From an uncultured Oscillospiraceae bacterium (GTDB taxonomy: Bacteria; Bacillota; Clostridia; Oscillospirales; Oscillospiraceae), in contig CAKUAM010000028.1 of the NCBI GenBank assembly GCA_934636305.1, positions 1-22,696 on the forward strand: 22,696 nucleotides of DNA, given 5' to 3'. Shown here piece after piece: positions 1-7,225 of this stretch. A program made the position numbers and the translations under genes. Within the stretch, counting starts at the first letter, position 1. Each line of letters starts with the position of its first letter. A model generated the notes under the pieces. It worked only from the letters and a program-made list of their open reading frames with translations, was not told the origin of the DNA and made no database searches.

Positions 1-486
1 GTTCTGCAGGATGTCAACCTGTTCACCGGCACGGTCATGGACAACATCCGCTACGGCAAGCTTGACGCCACGGATGAAGAATGCATCCAGGCCGCCAAGC
101 TCGCCAACGCGCACGACTTCATTACGCGCCTGCCCGACGGCTACAACACCATGCTTACCGCCAACGGTGCAAGCCTCTCACAGGGCCAGCGGCAGCTGTT
201 GTCCATTGCACGCGCAGCCGTCGCCGATCCTCCCGTCATGATTCTCGACGAGGCAACCAGCTCCATCGACACACGGACCGAGCTGCTTGTCCAGCGCGGC
301 ATGGACGCGCTCATGAAGGACCGCACCGTCTTTGTCATCGCGCACCGCCTGTCCACTGTACAAAACAGCGACGCCATTATGGTGCTTGACCATGGCCGCA
401 TCATTGAGCGCGGCACACATGACGACCTGATTGCCCAGAAGGGCACCTATTACCAGCTCTATACCGGCGCATTTGAGCTGGAATAA
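1..486 (+). CDS. ABC exporter, C-terminal ATPase part (5' truncated by window)
   Basis: This is the last 161 codons of an ABC transporter nucleotide-binding domain, open from the first base of the window, so the true start lies outside. Visible in order: a Q-loop region (VLQDVNLF), the ABC signature LSQGQ at 175-189, Walker B (VMILDEATS) around 235-261, a D-loop (SSID) and an H-loop in IAHRLSTV. The tail DHGRIIERGTHDDLI is typical of fused permease-ATPase exporters of the MdlB/MsbA type. In such proteins the ATPase sits on the cytoplasmic face and powers export of drugs, lipids or peptides. The substrate cannot be read from this part. The Walker A motif and membrane domain are off-window. The GNAT gene follows after 23 bases and may be cotranscribed. 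Confidence 0.93.
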   Translation, partial: VLQDVNLFTGTVMDNIRYGKLDATDEECIQAAKLANAHDFITRLPDGYNTMLTANGASLSQGQRQLLSIARAAVADPPVMILDEATSSIDTRTELLVQRGMDALMKDRTVFVIAHRLSTVQNSDAIMVLDHGRIIERGTHDDLIAQKGTYYQLYTGAFELE

Positions 487-509
487 TTCTTTCATCCCGG
501 AGGCCACCT

Positions 510-1013
510 ATGGACCATGATTTTTCTCATCTCACCATCCGCACCGCGTCTGTCTCTGATCTGGATGCCATCGCCGCGCTGGAGGCGCGCTGCTTCCCGG
601 CGGCGGAGGCAGCGACGCGCGCGTCGCTTGCCGCGCGGCTGGCGGTTTTCGCCGACCGCTTCTGGCTGCTGGAGGACGGCGGCACGCTCGTCAGCTATAT
701 TGCAGGCCCGGTCACACATACAGATTGTCTGACCGATGATCTGTATGACGCCCCCGGCTGCCATGCGTCCTCTGCCCCCTGGCAGATGATCTTCAGCGTC
801 GTGACCGATCCTGCCTGCCAGCACCGCGGCTATGCGGCGTACCTGATGCGCCGCGTGGTGGAGATCTGCCGGCACGAGGGCCGGCAGGGGCTGATCCTGA
901 CATGTAAGGATGCGCTGCGCGCGTTCTATGCACAGTTCGGATTTCAGGATGAGGGCATCAGCAGCTCGGTACACGGCGGGGCCGTATGGTACCAGATGCG
1001 GTTAAAATTCTGA
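510..1013 (+). CDS. GNAT family N-acetyltransferase
   Basis: A 167-residue single-domain acetyltransferase that should transfer the acetyl group of acetyl-CoA to an amine. The acetyl-CoA binding motif A is visible as DPACQHRGYAAYLM (about residues 97-110). The C-terminal segment LTCKDALRAFYAQFGF followed by HGGAVWYQM resembles the arylalkylamine (serotonin) N-acetyltransferase-like branch of GNATs. The substrate is unknown; a small amine is a guess from that resemblance. The ATG at 510 has a good ribosome binding site (CGGAGG, 498-503). It lies directly behind the ABC exporter gene, a pairing seen for resistance or detoxification genes, but that is only suggestive. Two hairpins follow the stop codon, the second a likely terminator. 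Confidence 0.88.
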   Translation: MDHDFSHLTIRTASVSDLDAIAALEARCFPAAEAATRASLAARLAVFADRFWLLEDGGTLVSYIAGPVTHTDCLTDDLYDAPGCHASSAPWQMIFSVVTDPACQHRGYAAYLMRRVVEICRHEGRQGLILTCKDALRAFYAQFGFQDEGISSSVHGGAVWYQMRLKF

Positions 1014-1056
1014 AGGTCAAAGCTATGCCTGCCGCCGCACGGCAGCAATTCAAACG

Positions 1057-1084
1057 CAACGGCTATCAAATCTGATAGCCGTTG
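1057..1084. repeat. Perfect 12-bp inverted repeat
   Basis: Arms CAACGGCTATCA and TGATAGCCGTTG enclose a 4-base loop (AATC). A weaker outer pair, ATTCAA (1048-1053) and TTGAAT (1088-1093), extends the symmetry to about 46 bases. No T-run follows on either strand, so it is not a classic terminator. It could stabilise the GNAT mRNA 3' end, or be part of a palindromic repeat element. Confidence 0.75.
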
Positions 1085-1100
1085 CAGTTGAATCCGTGCA

Positions 1101-1146
1101 AAAAACAGAAGGTACATCCCAATTTGCAGGGATGTACCTTTTTGCA
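1101..1146. terminator. Probable bidirectional intrinsic terminator
   Basis: Arms AAGGTACATCCC (1109-1120) and GGGATGTACCTT (1129-1140) form a perfect 12-bp stem with an 8-base loop. On plus the stem runs into TTT (five Ts counting the stem end). On minus it is followed by CTG and then six Ts, from the A-run at 1101-1105 and its neighbour. It can therefore end the ABC-GNAT transcript on plus and the yerC-hslO transcript on minus. The latter would then carry a 3' tail of about 300 bases. Confidence 0.75.
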
Positions 1147-1320
1147 TTGGTCTTTCCAATTTGCATGCTGTAAGTTTCTGAGGCACGGCACCGCCGTCAC
1201 CAGCAATGGCAGGCTCTTTCGGCGCAAACCAATAGATTGGCATTTCGTGTGGCGCAGGTGCGCGCCCTTTATTGAGCAGATACATAACGGCGGTTTCTGC
1301 GAAACAGCGCCCCTTTTCTT

Positions 1321-1352
1321 CCCATCTTTTCCGGTAAGACGGAAAAGATGGG
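1321..1352. repeat. Perfect 13-bp inverted repeat
   Basis: Arms CCCATCTTTTCCG (1321-1333) and CGGAAAAGATGGG (1340-1352) enclose a 6-base loop, GTAAGA. Neither strand has a T-run after the stem, so termination is doubtful. It lies about 90 bases past the hslO stop codon on the minus strand and may be a 3' stabilising hairpin or part of a repeat element. Confidence 0.72.
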
Positions 1353-1443
1353 ATCGTCAGAGACACAATAACGTGAAAAGTTTCAGCAATCTCCCGGCTT
1401 TCCGGCATGCCGAATGCATATACAGCTAAAACAGCTTTATCCG

Positions 1444-2328
1444 TTACGCATCCAGATCGTCCAGAATCCCCTGTATCTGCTGCGGCGTATAGTCATAAAT
1501 TTTATCGCAGAACTGGCAGTCAATATGAATATCCTTGCCGTCGGCGACAATATCCTGCAGTTCCTTGCGTCCAAGGCTGATCAGCGTGCGCGTCACACGC
1601 TCCCGCGAGCAGTAGCAGCGGTACTCCACCGGCTGCCGCTCCAGAATCTCAACCTCAAACCCATGCAGGACTGTCTCCAGCACAACCTGACCGTCCATAC
1701 CTGCCGCCAGCAGACGGCTGACCGCACCGGCGTTCTGGATTCCTGCCTCAATCCGGTCGATCACATCATCCGGCGCGCCGGGCAGCAGCTGAATGATATA
1801 GCCGCCGGCTGCCGTGACGGACTGATCTTTACCGACCAGCACGCCAAGCGCGCAGGCCGTGGGAATCTGCTCACTCTGGGCAAAATAAGCCGTGATATCC
1901 TCCGCAATTTCCCCGGAGACAAGTTCAATCGAACCGATATACGGCTCCTTCATCCGAAGGTCACGGATCACCGTCAGCGTCCCGTCCGTTCCGACAGCTG
2001 CGCCGACATCCAGCTTCCCCGGTGCCTTCTCCAACATGGAGATCTGCGGATTCTCTACCCAGCCGCGCACATTGCCGTCCGCGTCGGACACCGCCAGCAG
2101 GCGGCCCAGCGGGCCGTCGCCCTTGAGCTGCAGCGTCAGCGAGCCATCGTCGGTCTTTTGCATGTTGCCCATCATGGACGCCGCCGTCAACAGCCGTCCA
2201 AGCGCCGCGGTGGCTGTTGGAAATGTTTTATGGATCCTGCGTGCACGTTCAACAATGGCCGTTGATGTAACCGCCACGGCGTTCACATAGCCATCTTTTG
2301 TTATGGCACGTACCAGTTCATCTTTCAT
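1444..2328 (-). CDS. hslO: Hsp33 redox-regulated chaperone
   Basis: A 294-residue protein of normal Hsp33 length. Hsp33 is a cytoplasmic holdase that binds unfolding proteins during oxidative stress. In the family, four cysteines hold zinc when reduced and form disulfides on activation. They are all present: CxC at C238/C240 and CxxC at C271/C274. The N-terminal core carries family-typical stretches such as GPLGRLLAVSDADGNVRGWV. The ATG at 2328 follows an AAGGAG site inside the end of the upstream gene, and only three bases separate the two genes, so it is the last gene of the yerC-methyltransferase-hslO operon. Confidence 0.97.
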   Translation of the reverse strand: MKDELVRAITKDGYVNAVAVTSTAIVERARRIHKTFPTATAALGRLLTAASMMGNMQKTDDGSLTLQLKGDGPLGRLLAVSDADGNVRGWVENPQISMLEKAPGKLDVGAAVGTDGTLTVIRDLRMKEPYIGSIELVSGEIAEDITAYFAQSEQIPTACALGVLVGKDQSVTAAGGYIIQLLPGAPDDVIDRIEAGIQNAGAVSRLLAAGMDGQVVLETVLHGFEVEILERQPVEYRCYCSRERVTRTLISLGRKELQDIVADGKDIHIDCQFCDKIYDYTPQQIQGILDDLDA

Positions 2329-2331
2329 GGA

Positions 2332-3075
2332 TTACTCCTTCTTTGCGGAAAAATAAATGCGCTGCTCGTCCGGCTCCGGCGCGTGCATCCGCAGATCGCC
2401 ATACTGCCGGACATCGGTAAAGCCCGCGTCATACAGCCATGCTGTCAGCTCCTCCGGCTCATAGGCATACTCCACATGCTCCTCGAACGAGCGCAGCCAG
2501 TGCTCGCCCTCGCGCTGGAAGATGTCCATACCATAGAAGCACAGGCGCTTTTTTTCTGCGAACTGCGCCCGCCACACGCAGTATGTGTCGTCCGTCTCGT
2601 CGAGAAACACCTGCCCATCAAGCGCCCGGAGCTTCTGCGGCGTATTGATATCAAACACAAATACACCGCCGTGTGTCAGCGCATCATAAACACGGCGGAA
2701 GGTTTTCTGGCAGTCAGTAGGCTTGCGCAGATAATTGATGCTGTCCAGACAGCAAATAACTGCGTCAACCGTCTCCGGCAGACGCAGCCTCTGCATGGGC
2801 TGGCAGACAAAAAACGGGCGGTTGCCCTCCATTGCAGCCGCCTTCTGATCGGCCTCCGCCAGCATATCCTCTGACAGATCCACGCCCAGCACGCGGTACC
2901 CCCGCTTCGCCAGCAGCACGCTCAAGGAGCCCGTGCCGCAGGCCAGATCCAGAACTGTGCGGACATCCGCCTTCTGTCTGGCGCAGAGCTTCTGCCAGAA
3001 GGTCAGGATCCTTTCATACGGGATATCATACGTCAGCGCGTCATAGCTGGCAGCAAGCGACTCGTACGCGCTCAC
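2332..3075 (-). CDS. Class I SAM-dependent methyltransferase
   Basis: A 247-residue cytoplasmic methyltransferase with a Rossmann fold. Motif I is VLDLACGTG (residues 41-49) and the acidic residue that binds the SAM ribose is D66 in GVDLSEDML. The N-terminal pattern (YESLAASYDALTYDIPY) resembles the YqeM/BioC-like group; the substrate is not evident. The start is GTG, overlapping the yerC stop codon by four bases (GTGA), with a GGAGG site upstream, so translation is probably coupled to yerC. hslO follows after three bases. Confidence 0.9.
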   Translation of the reverse strand: MSAYESLAASYDALTYDIPYERILTFWQKLCARQKADVRTVLDLACGTGSLSVLLAKRGYRVLGVDLSEDMLAEADQKAAAMEGNRPFFVCQPMQRLRLPETVDAVICCLDSINYLRKPTDCQKTFRRVYDALTHGGVFVFDINTPQKLRALDGQVFLDETDDTYCVWRAQFAEKKRLCFYGMDIFQREGEHWLRSFEEHVEYAYEPEELTAWLYDAGFTDVRQYGDLRMHAPEPDEQRIYFSAKKE

Positions 3076-3395
3076 GCGTCCGAGCCCTCCTGCTTGGCCT
3101 GTTCATCCTCTTTCATGCGGTCAAAAATGACCCGGTAGGCGCCCATGCCGTAGTTGAGGCTGCGGTTCACACGGCTGATGGTCGCGCTCGACGCGCCGGT
3201 CTTTTCCAGAATGTCATTATAAATGAGGCCATCATTGAGAAGCTTGGCCAGCTCAAAACGCTGCTCCATCGCTTTCAGCTCGGAGAACGTGCACAGGTCG
3301 GTGAAGAAGTCATAGCATTCCTCCACGGTCTGCAGCTTCAAAATGGCGGCGTACAGCTCGCTTTCCGGATCGGAGCGTTTATTGCGATTGTTCAA
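3072..3395 (-). CDS. yerC: YerC/YecD family TrpR-like DNA-binding protein
   Basis: A 107-residue protein matching the small TrpR-related YerC/YecD family of Bacillota. A helix-turn-helix lies at about residues 57-79 (LIYNDILEKTGASSATISRV), preceded by the family pattern FTDLCTFSELKAMEQRFELAKLL. A role as transcription regulator is inferred from the fold; I know of no established operator. The start is TTG. An in-frame TGA lies two codons upstream, so no earlier start is possible, and the next internal ATG (residue 43) would remove nearly half the protein. AAGGAG lies about 10 bases upstream. It is the first gene of a three-gene operon and may regulate it. Confidence 0.9.
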   Translation of the reverse strand: MNNRNKRSDPESELYAAILKLQTVEECYDFFTDLCTFSELKAMEQRFELAKLLNDGLIYNDILEKTGASSATISRVNRSLNYGMGAYRVIFDRMKEDEQAKQEGSDA

Positions 3396-3438
3396 GATTC
3401 AGTATCTCCTTTTCTAATGGTGCCTTTCAGGTGACTTG

Positions 3439-3467
3439 ATAGTAACACTTTAACGCTTGAAAGTAAA
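3439..3467 (-). promoter_or_regulatory. Candidate sigma-A promoter for yerC operon
   Basis: On the minus strand, -35 TTTACT (3462-3467) and -10 TACTAT (3439-3444) are 17 bases apart, each matching four of six consensus positions. The start site would fall about 35-40 bases before the TTG start of yerC. A small inverted repeat, TTCGTC/GACGAA (3482-3499), lies just upstream and could be an operator or a weak hairpin. Confidence 0.5.
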
Positions 3468-3581
3468 GCATTGCAGGAAAATTCGTCATAATAGACGAAA
3501 ACAGCATTTGGAAATTAGGCATAACCGCCGCGTATTTCCAGAAAAAACGTCGATTTCTTCTTGTATTCAGAATAGCAGGCC

Positions 3582-3609
3582 GAAGAAAACCGGCGCATGC
3601 GCGCCGGTT
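3582..3609 (-). terminator. Terminator-like palindrome, second copy
   Basis: Arms AACCGGCGC and GCGCCGGTT (9 bp, 3588-3609) around ATGC. On the minus strand the stem is followed by TTCTTC, giving TTTTCTTC with the stem end. It repeats the ftsZ terminator at 3773-3797: 28 bases are shared (3585-3612 and 3773-3800) with one difference. It may be a back-up terminator for ftsZ or part of a duplicated element. Confidence 0.6.
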
Positions 3610-3667
3610 CCGAGACTGTCAAAAAACAACAAAAAGGAGTTGGGAGACAGAGCAGCAGGGGAAGAGT

Positions 3668-3690
3668 GAAGGGGGCAAAGAGCCCCCTTC
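3668..3690. repeat. Perfect 9-bp GC-rich inverted repeat
   Basis: Arms GAAGGGGGC (3668-3676) and GCCCCCTTC (3682-3690) with loop AAAGA. No T-run follows on either strand. It lies between the two terminator-like palindromes downstream of ftsZ. Confidence 0.6.
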
Positions 3691-3703
3691 GCGTTCAATC
3701 AAC

Positions 3704-3738
3704 CAGTTTTTTGAACTCTTTCAAAGTTCGAAAAACTG
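3704..3738. repeat. AT-rich inverted repeat, about 14-bp arms
   Basis: CAGTTTTTTGAACT pairs with AGTTCGAAAAACTG with one mismatch, around a short loop. It sits between the terminator-like copies and is not followed by a usual T-run. Confidence 0.55.
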
Positions 3739-3772
3739 TCTCAGCGGGGCGAAAAAACTTTTTCGACACGCT

Positions 3773-3797
3773 GAAAACCGGCGCATGCGCACCGGTT
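3773..3797 (-). terminator. Intrinsic terminator of ftsZ / dcw cluster
   Basis: On the minus strand, AACCGGTGC and GCGCCGGTT form a 9-bp stem around GCAT, followed by TTC, so the run is TTTTC. It begins 13 bases after the ftsZ stop codon. The one change from the other copy becomes a tolerated U-G pair in minus-strand RNA but a C-A mismatch in plus-strand RNA, consistent with function on the minus strand. Confidence 0.72.
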
Positions 3798-3809
3798 CCG
3801 TCAAGCGTT

Positions 3810-4889
<1,080 letters not shown>

Positions 4890-4954
4890 TTGGTGTTCCT
4901 CCTATATATCTCACAGCCCATGAAAACTGCAGCGTTTTGCATTATGTCGACTTT

Positions 4955-4983
4955 ATTCTATCTCGAAAAAACAGTTGCGTCAA
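4955..4983 (-). promoter_or_regulatory. Strong sigma-A-like promoter for ftsZ
   Basis: On the minus strand, -35 TTGACG (4978-4983) and -10 TAGAAT (4955-4960) are exactly 17 bases apart, each with five of six consensus matches. The predicted start near 4948 gives a leader of about 60 bases before the ftsZ ATG, ending in an AGGAGG site. It lies in the 174-base gap after divIB, giving ftsZ its own transcription. Confidence 0.78.
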
Positions 4984-5063
4984 TAGAATTTATGGAAAAA
5001 GGAGCAGAAAAATGTGTTTTTTTCCGCTGCATCCGTTGCATCCGTCTCCAGCGGCGCATGCGC

Positions 5064-5849
5064 TTACGTTGCCGGTTGGAACGTTGCTTTTTTCTGCGCA
5101 GCCTGCGTCAGATCGATCGTGCCGGCCTGATACTCGCTCAGCTGATCGAGTATGGACAGCAGATACCGGATTTTATATGCCATTTCGTCCGTGCCGCCGA
5201 GCCGGATCTCATACCGGTCGTCATACGTCAGGACGATATCATATTCCTTTTCTACATTGAGCGCGTGCACATGCTCCAGAAGGCCTGTGCCGTCAAGCTC
5301 CTGCAAAACCGTCAGCGCAGCGTCGAGCGCTGTCGGCGTAGGCGACGTAACCGTCTGTCCGACCGTAGGTGCCGAGATCATCAGCCCGTCAATATGCGGA
5401 TATTCATTGAATGCCGCCGGCTCGATCCGCTCGAGCGCCTTGCCCGACGGGCCCATGAGCCACGCCGTGTTCGTATCCGTCATGACAGCAAAGCTGATGG
5501 TACTCTCCTGCACCTTGATAATCACGCCGTCCGGCATGCTGCGCGCAATCGAGACATCCTCCACATACGGCAGCGCCGCCTTGATATTGCCGGCGACAAG
5601 CGCCTTATTGATTGTCAGAAGATTATCGCCCTGCTCAAGCTGGGAGGCATCGATCACCTGCTGGGCCGAATAAACCGTGTTGCCCTGCACCTCAATCGTG
5701 TTGACCTTGAAAAAAATTGCCACCCCGAACACTGCCGCTGCGACAATGGCCAGCATGATAATCAGCCTGCCGCCGACGCCGCTGCGCACCTGTCTTGCCT
5801 TCTGCTGGGTGCGTGCATCCTGATTGGGTTTGTTCCGCTTTGTGCGCAT
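5064..5849 (-). CDS. divIB: Cell division protein DivIB/FtsQ
   Basis: A 261-residue bitopic membrane protein of the divisome that works with FtsL and DivIC outside the membrane to control septal wall synthesis. A basic cytoplasmic tail (residues 1-28) precedes one membrane helix (about 29-47, RLIIMLAIVAAAVFGVAIFF). A POTRA domain (about 48-118, starting VNTIEVQGNTVYSAQQVI) and the FtsQ/DivIB beta domain follow. The ATG at 5849 has GGAGAG five bases upstream. It lies 63 bases after murA and 174 before ftsZ, the usual clostridial order. Only a weak, A-followed hairpin (5024-5054) comes after it, so read-through into ftsZ is likely. Confidence 0.92.
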   Translation of the reverse strand: MRTKRNKPNQDARTQQKARQVRSGVGGRLIIMLAIVAAAVFGVAIFFKVNTIEVQGNTVYSAQQVIDASQLEQGDNLLTINKALVAGNIKAALPYVEDVSIARSMPDGVIIKVQESTISFAVMTDTNTAWLMGPSGKALERIEPAAFNEYPHIDGLMISAPTVGQTVTSPTPTALDAALTVLQELDGTGLLEHVHALNVEKEYDIVLTYDDRYEIRLGGTDEMAYKIRYLLSILDQLSEYQAGTIDLTQAAQKKATFQPAT

Positions 5850-5912
5850 AATGACTCTCCTATGGCGGCCGGATCTTGCGTTTTGTGCCGCGCTGCGGCA
5901 ATTATAACATAT

Positions 5913-7175
5913 TCAATTTGGGATTTCCACTGTTTTCAGGGCGGCTCCGAGCGTCAAAAATGTCTGTTCAAGAGTATCATATCCGCGTTCGATGTGTTTT
6001 ACTCCAAAAATGGTGCTTTCCCCCTCGGCGCACATGGCCGCCAGCACAAGCGCTGCGCCGCCGCGCAGATCATCCGCATGCAGCGCTGCCGCCGAGAGCT
6101 TTGCAGCGCCCTGCAGGAACACCGTCCGTCCCTCGCAGCGCAGGCGCGCGCCAAGCTTCTGCAGCTGCGCCACATACAAAAACCGATTCTCAAAAATCGT
6201 CTCCGTGAACGCCGTCTGCCCGCAGCCCATCAGCTGCGCGGCAAGCAGCACCGGCATGGCATCCGTCGGAAACCCGGGATACGGCCCGGAGATCACCGGC
6301 CTACAGACCTGCATTGCGCCGCTGCGCCGGATGGTGATGGCATCATCGCCAATCTGCAGCAGGCAGCCGCTCTGCCGCAGCGCCTGCACAACCGGCTGGA
6401 CGAGCCGTGCGTCTGTCCGGCGGACCGTCACCGCCCCGCCGCAGGCCGCGCACGCACATAGAAGCGTCGCTGTCTCAATGCGGTCAGGCAGAATAGTATA
6501 TCTCGCGCCATGCAGCGCATGGCCGCCCTCTATCGTGACGGTGCGCGTGCCTTCCCCCGCAATCTTTGCGCCGCAGGCACGCAGAAAGCAGATAAGATCG
6601 CCGATTTCCGGCTCACAGGCAGCATTTTCAATCGTTGTCTGCCCCTCCGCGCCAAGCGCGGCAAGGATTGCATTTTCCGTTGCGCCGACGCTGATTCCCG
6701 GCAGCCGGATTTTTCCGCCGCGCAGCGCCGGCGCGCTGCAGCGGATATCGCTGCCGTCCTGCTCTGCCTGCGCGCCAAGGCAGCGGAACGCATGCAGGTG
6801 AAAGTCCATGGGCCGCGCCCCGATGGGGCAGCCGCCCGGCAGGCTGACGGAAGCCGCGCGGTTTTTCGCCAGCAGCGCGCCAAGAAACAGGCTCGATGCG
6901 CGCATGGTTCCGGCAAGTTCCGCCGGTACCTGCGCGCTGCCGGATGGGCGCGCGTCTATGTACAAATCCTTTCCGCTGCGCTGACAGACACAGCCAAGCG
7001 CGCGCAAAATGGCAAGAGTATGGTCCACATCCAGAATATCCGGACAATTATGCAGCACACACGGCGTGGAGCAGAGCAGCGTTGCGGCCAGAATCGGCAG
7101 CACACTGTTTTTTGCGCCGTGGACAGCCGCCTCGCCGTACAGCGGCGGCGACTTGGAAACGAGCAGCGCTTGCAT
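5913..7175 (-). CDS. murA: UDP-N-acetylglucosamine 1-carboxyvinyltransferase MurA
   Basis: This cytoplasmic enzyme transfers enolpyruvate from PEP to UDP-GlcNAc, the first committed step of peptidoglycan synthesis. At 420 residues it has full family length. Active-site residues are present: K22-N23 in GAKNS, the cysteine attacked by fosfomycin at C116 in PGGCPIGARP, D305 in GFPTD, and R331 in ENRF. Because the cysteine is kept (not Asp), this copy is predicted to be fosfomycin-sensitive in principle. The ATG at 7175 has GGAGG six bases upstream, within a possible hairpin (7174-7207). The place between murG and divIB is typical of Clostridia. Confidence 0.97.
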   Translation of the reverse strand: MQALLVSKSPPLYGEAAVHGAKNSVLPILAATLLCSTPCVLHNCPDILDVDHTLAILRALGCVCQRSGKDLYIDARPSGSAQVPAELAGTMRASSLFLGALLAKNRAASVSLPGGCPIGARPMDFHLHAFRCLGAQAEQDGSDIRCSAPALRGGKIRLPGISVGATENAILAALGAEGQTTIENAACEPEIGDLICFLRACGAKIAGEGTRTVTIEGGHALHGARYTILPDRIETATLLCACAACGGAVTVRRTDARLVQPVVQALRQSGCLLQIGDDAITIRRSGAMQVCRPVISGPYPGFPTDAMPVLLAAQLMGCGQTAFTETIFENRFLYVAQLQKLGARLRCEGRTVFLQGAAKLSAAALHADDLRGGAALVLAAMCAEGESTIFGVKHIERGYDTLEQTFLTLGAALKTVEIPN

Positions 7176-7207
7176 GGGATTCCTCCATCCTTCAGGATTT
7201 TTCCCAT
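7174..7207 (-). promoter_or_regulatory. Possible leader hairpin over murA start
   Basis: On the minus strand ATGGGA (7202-7207) can pair with TCCCAT (7174-7179), the latter covering the first two bases of the murA ATG. A nested stem ATCC/GGAT (7195-7198 with 7187-7190) lies inside, leaving the GGAGG site in a loop. It is short and could be chance, but it could modulate murA translation. Confidence 0.3.
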
Positions 7208-7225
7208 CCTATGCGCCGTCCCGGA

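Larger units (their letters stand above)
1014..1443. other. Intergenic region with three perfect inverted repeats
   Basis: This 430-base gap lies between convergent genes (GNAT on plus, hslO on minus). It holds three strong stem-loops, listed separately at 1057-1084, 1109-1140 and 1321-1352, and no convincing gene. A minus-strand frame stays open for 154 codons through all of it (944-1408), but it has no recognisable domain, overlaps the GNAT gene and reads through the palindromes. The rest could be 3' untranslated sequence or a degenerate mobile or repeat element. Confidence 0.7.
3396..3809. other. Intergenic region rich in palindromes between ftsZ and yerC
   Basis: This 414-base gap has no credible gene. 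It holds the yerC promoter at one end and the ftsZ terminator at the other. Between them are a second copy of the terminator palindrome (3582-3609), a GC stem (3668-3690), a long AT-rich inverted repeat (3704-3738) and a short one (CGAAAAA/TTTTTCG near 3750-3766). The density of symmetric elements suggests a palindromic repeat element. Confidence 0.7.

Noticed and set aside
944..1408. 154-codon minus-strand frame across the GNAT-hslO gap
   Set aside because: Overlaps the end of the GNAT gene, reads through three palindromes and has no recognisable domain; kept only as an observation about the gap.
1082..1429. 115-codon plus-strand frame in the same gap
   Set aside because: Starts inside a hairpin, has no ribosome binding site and encodes no known pattern.
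5024..5054. Hairpin CCGCTG/CAGCGG after divIB as a terminator
   Set aside because: On the minus strand it is followed by As, not Ts, and the stem is only 6 bp with a long loop.
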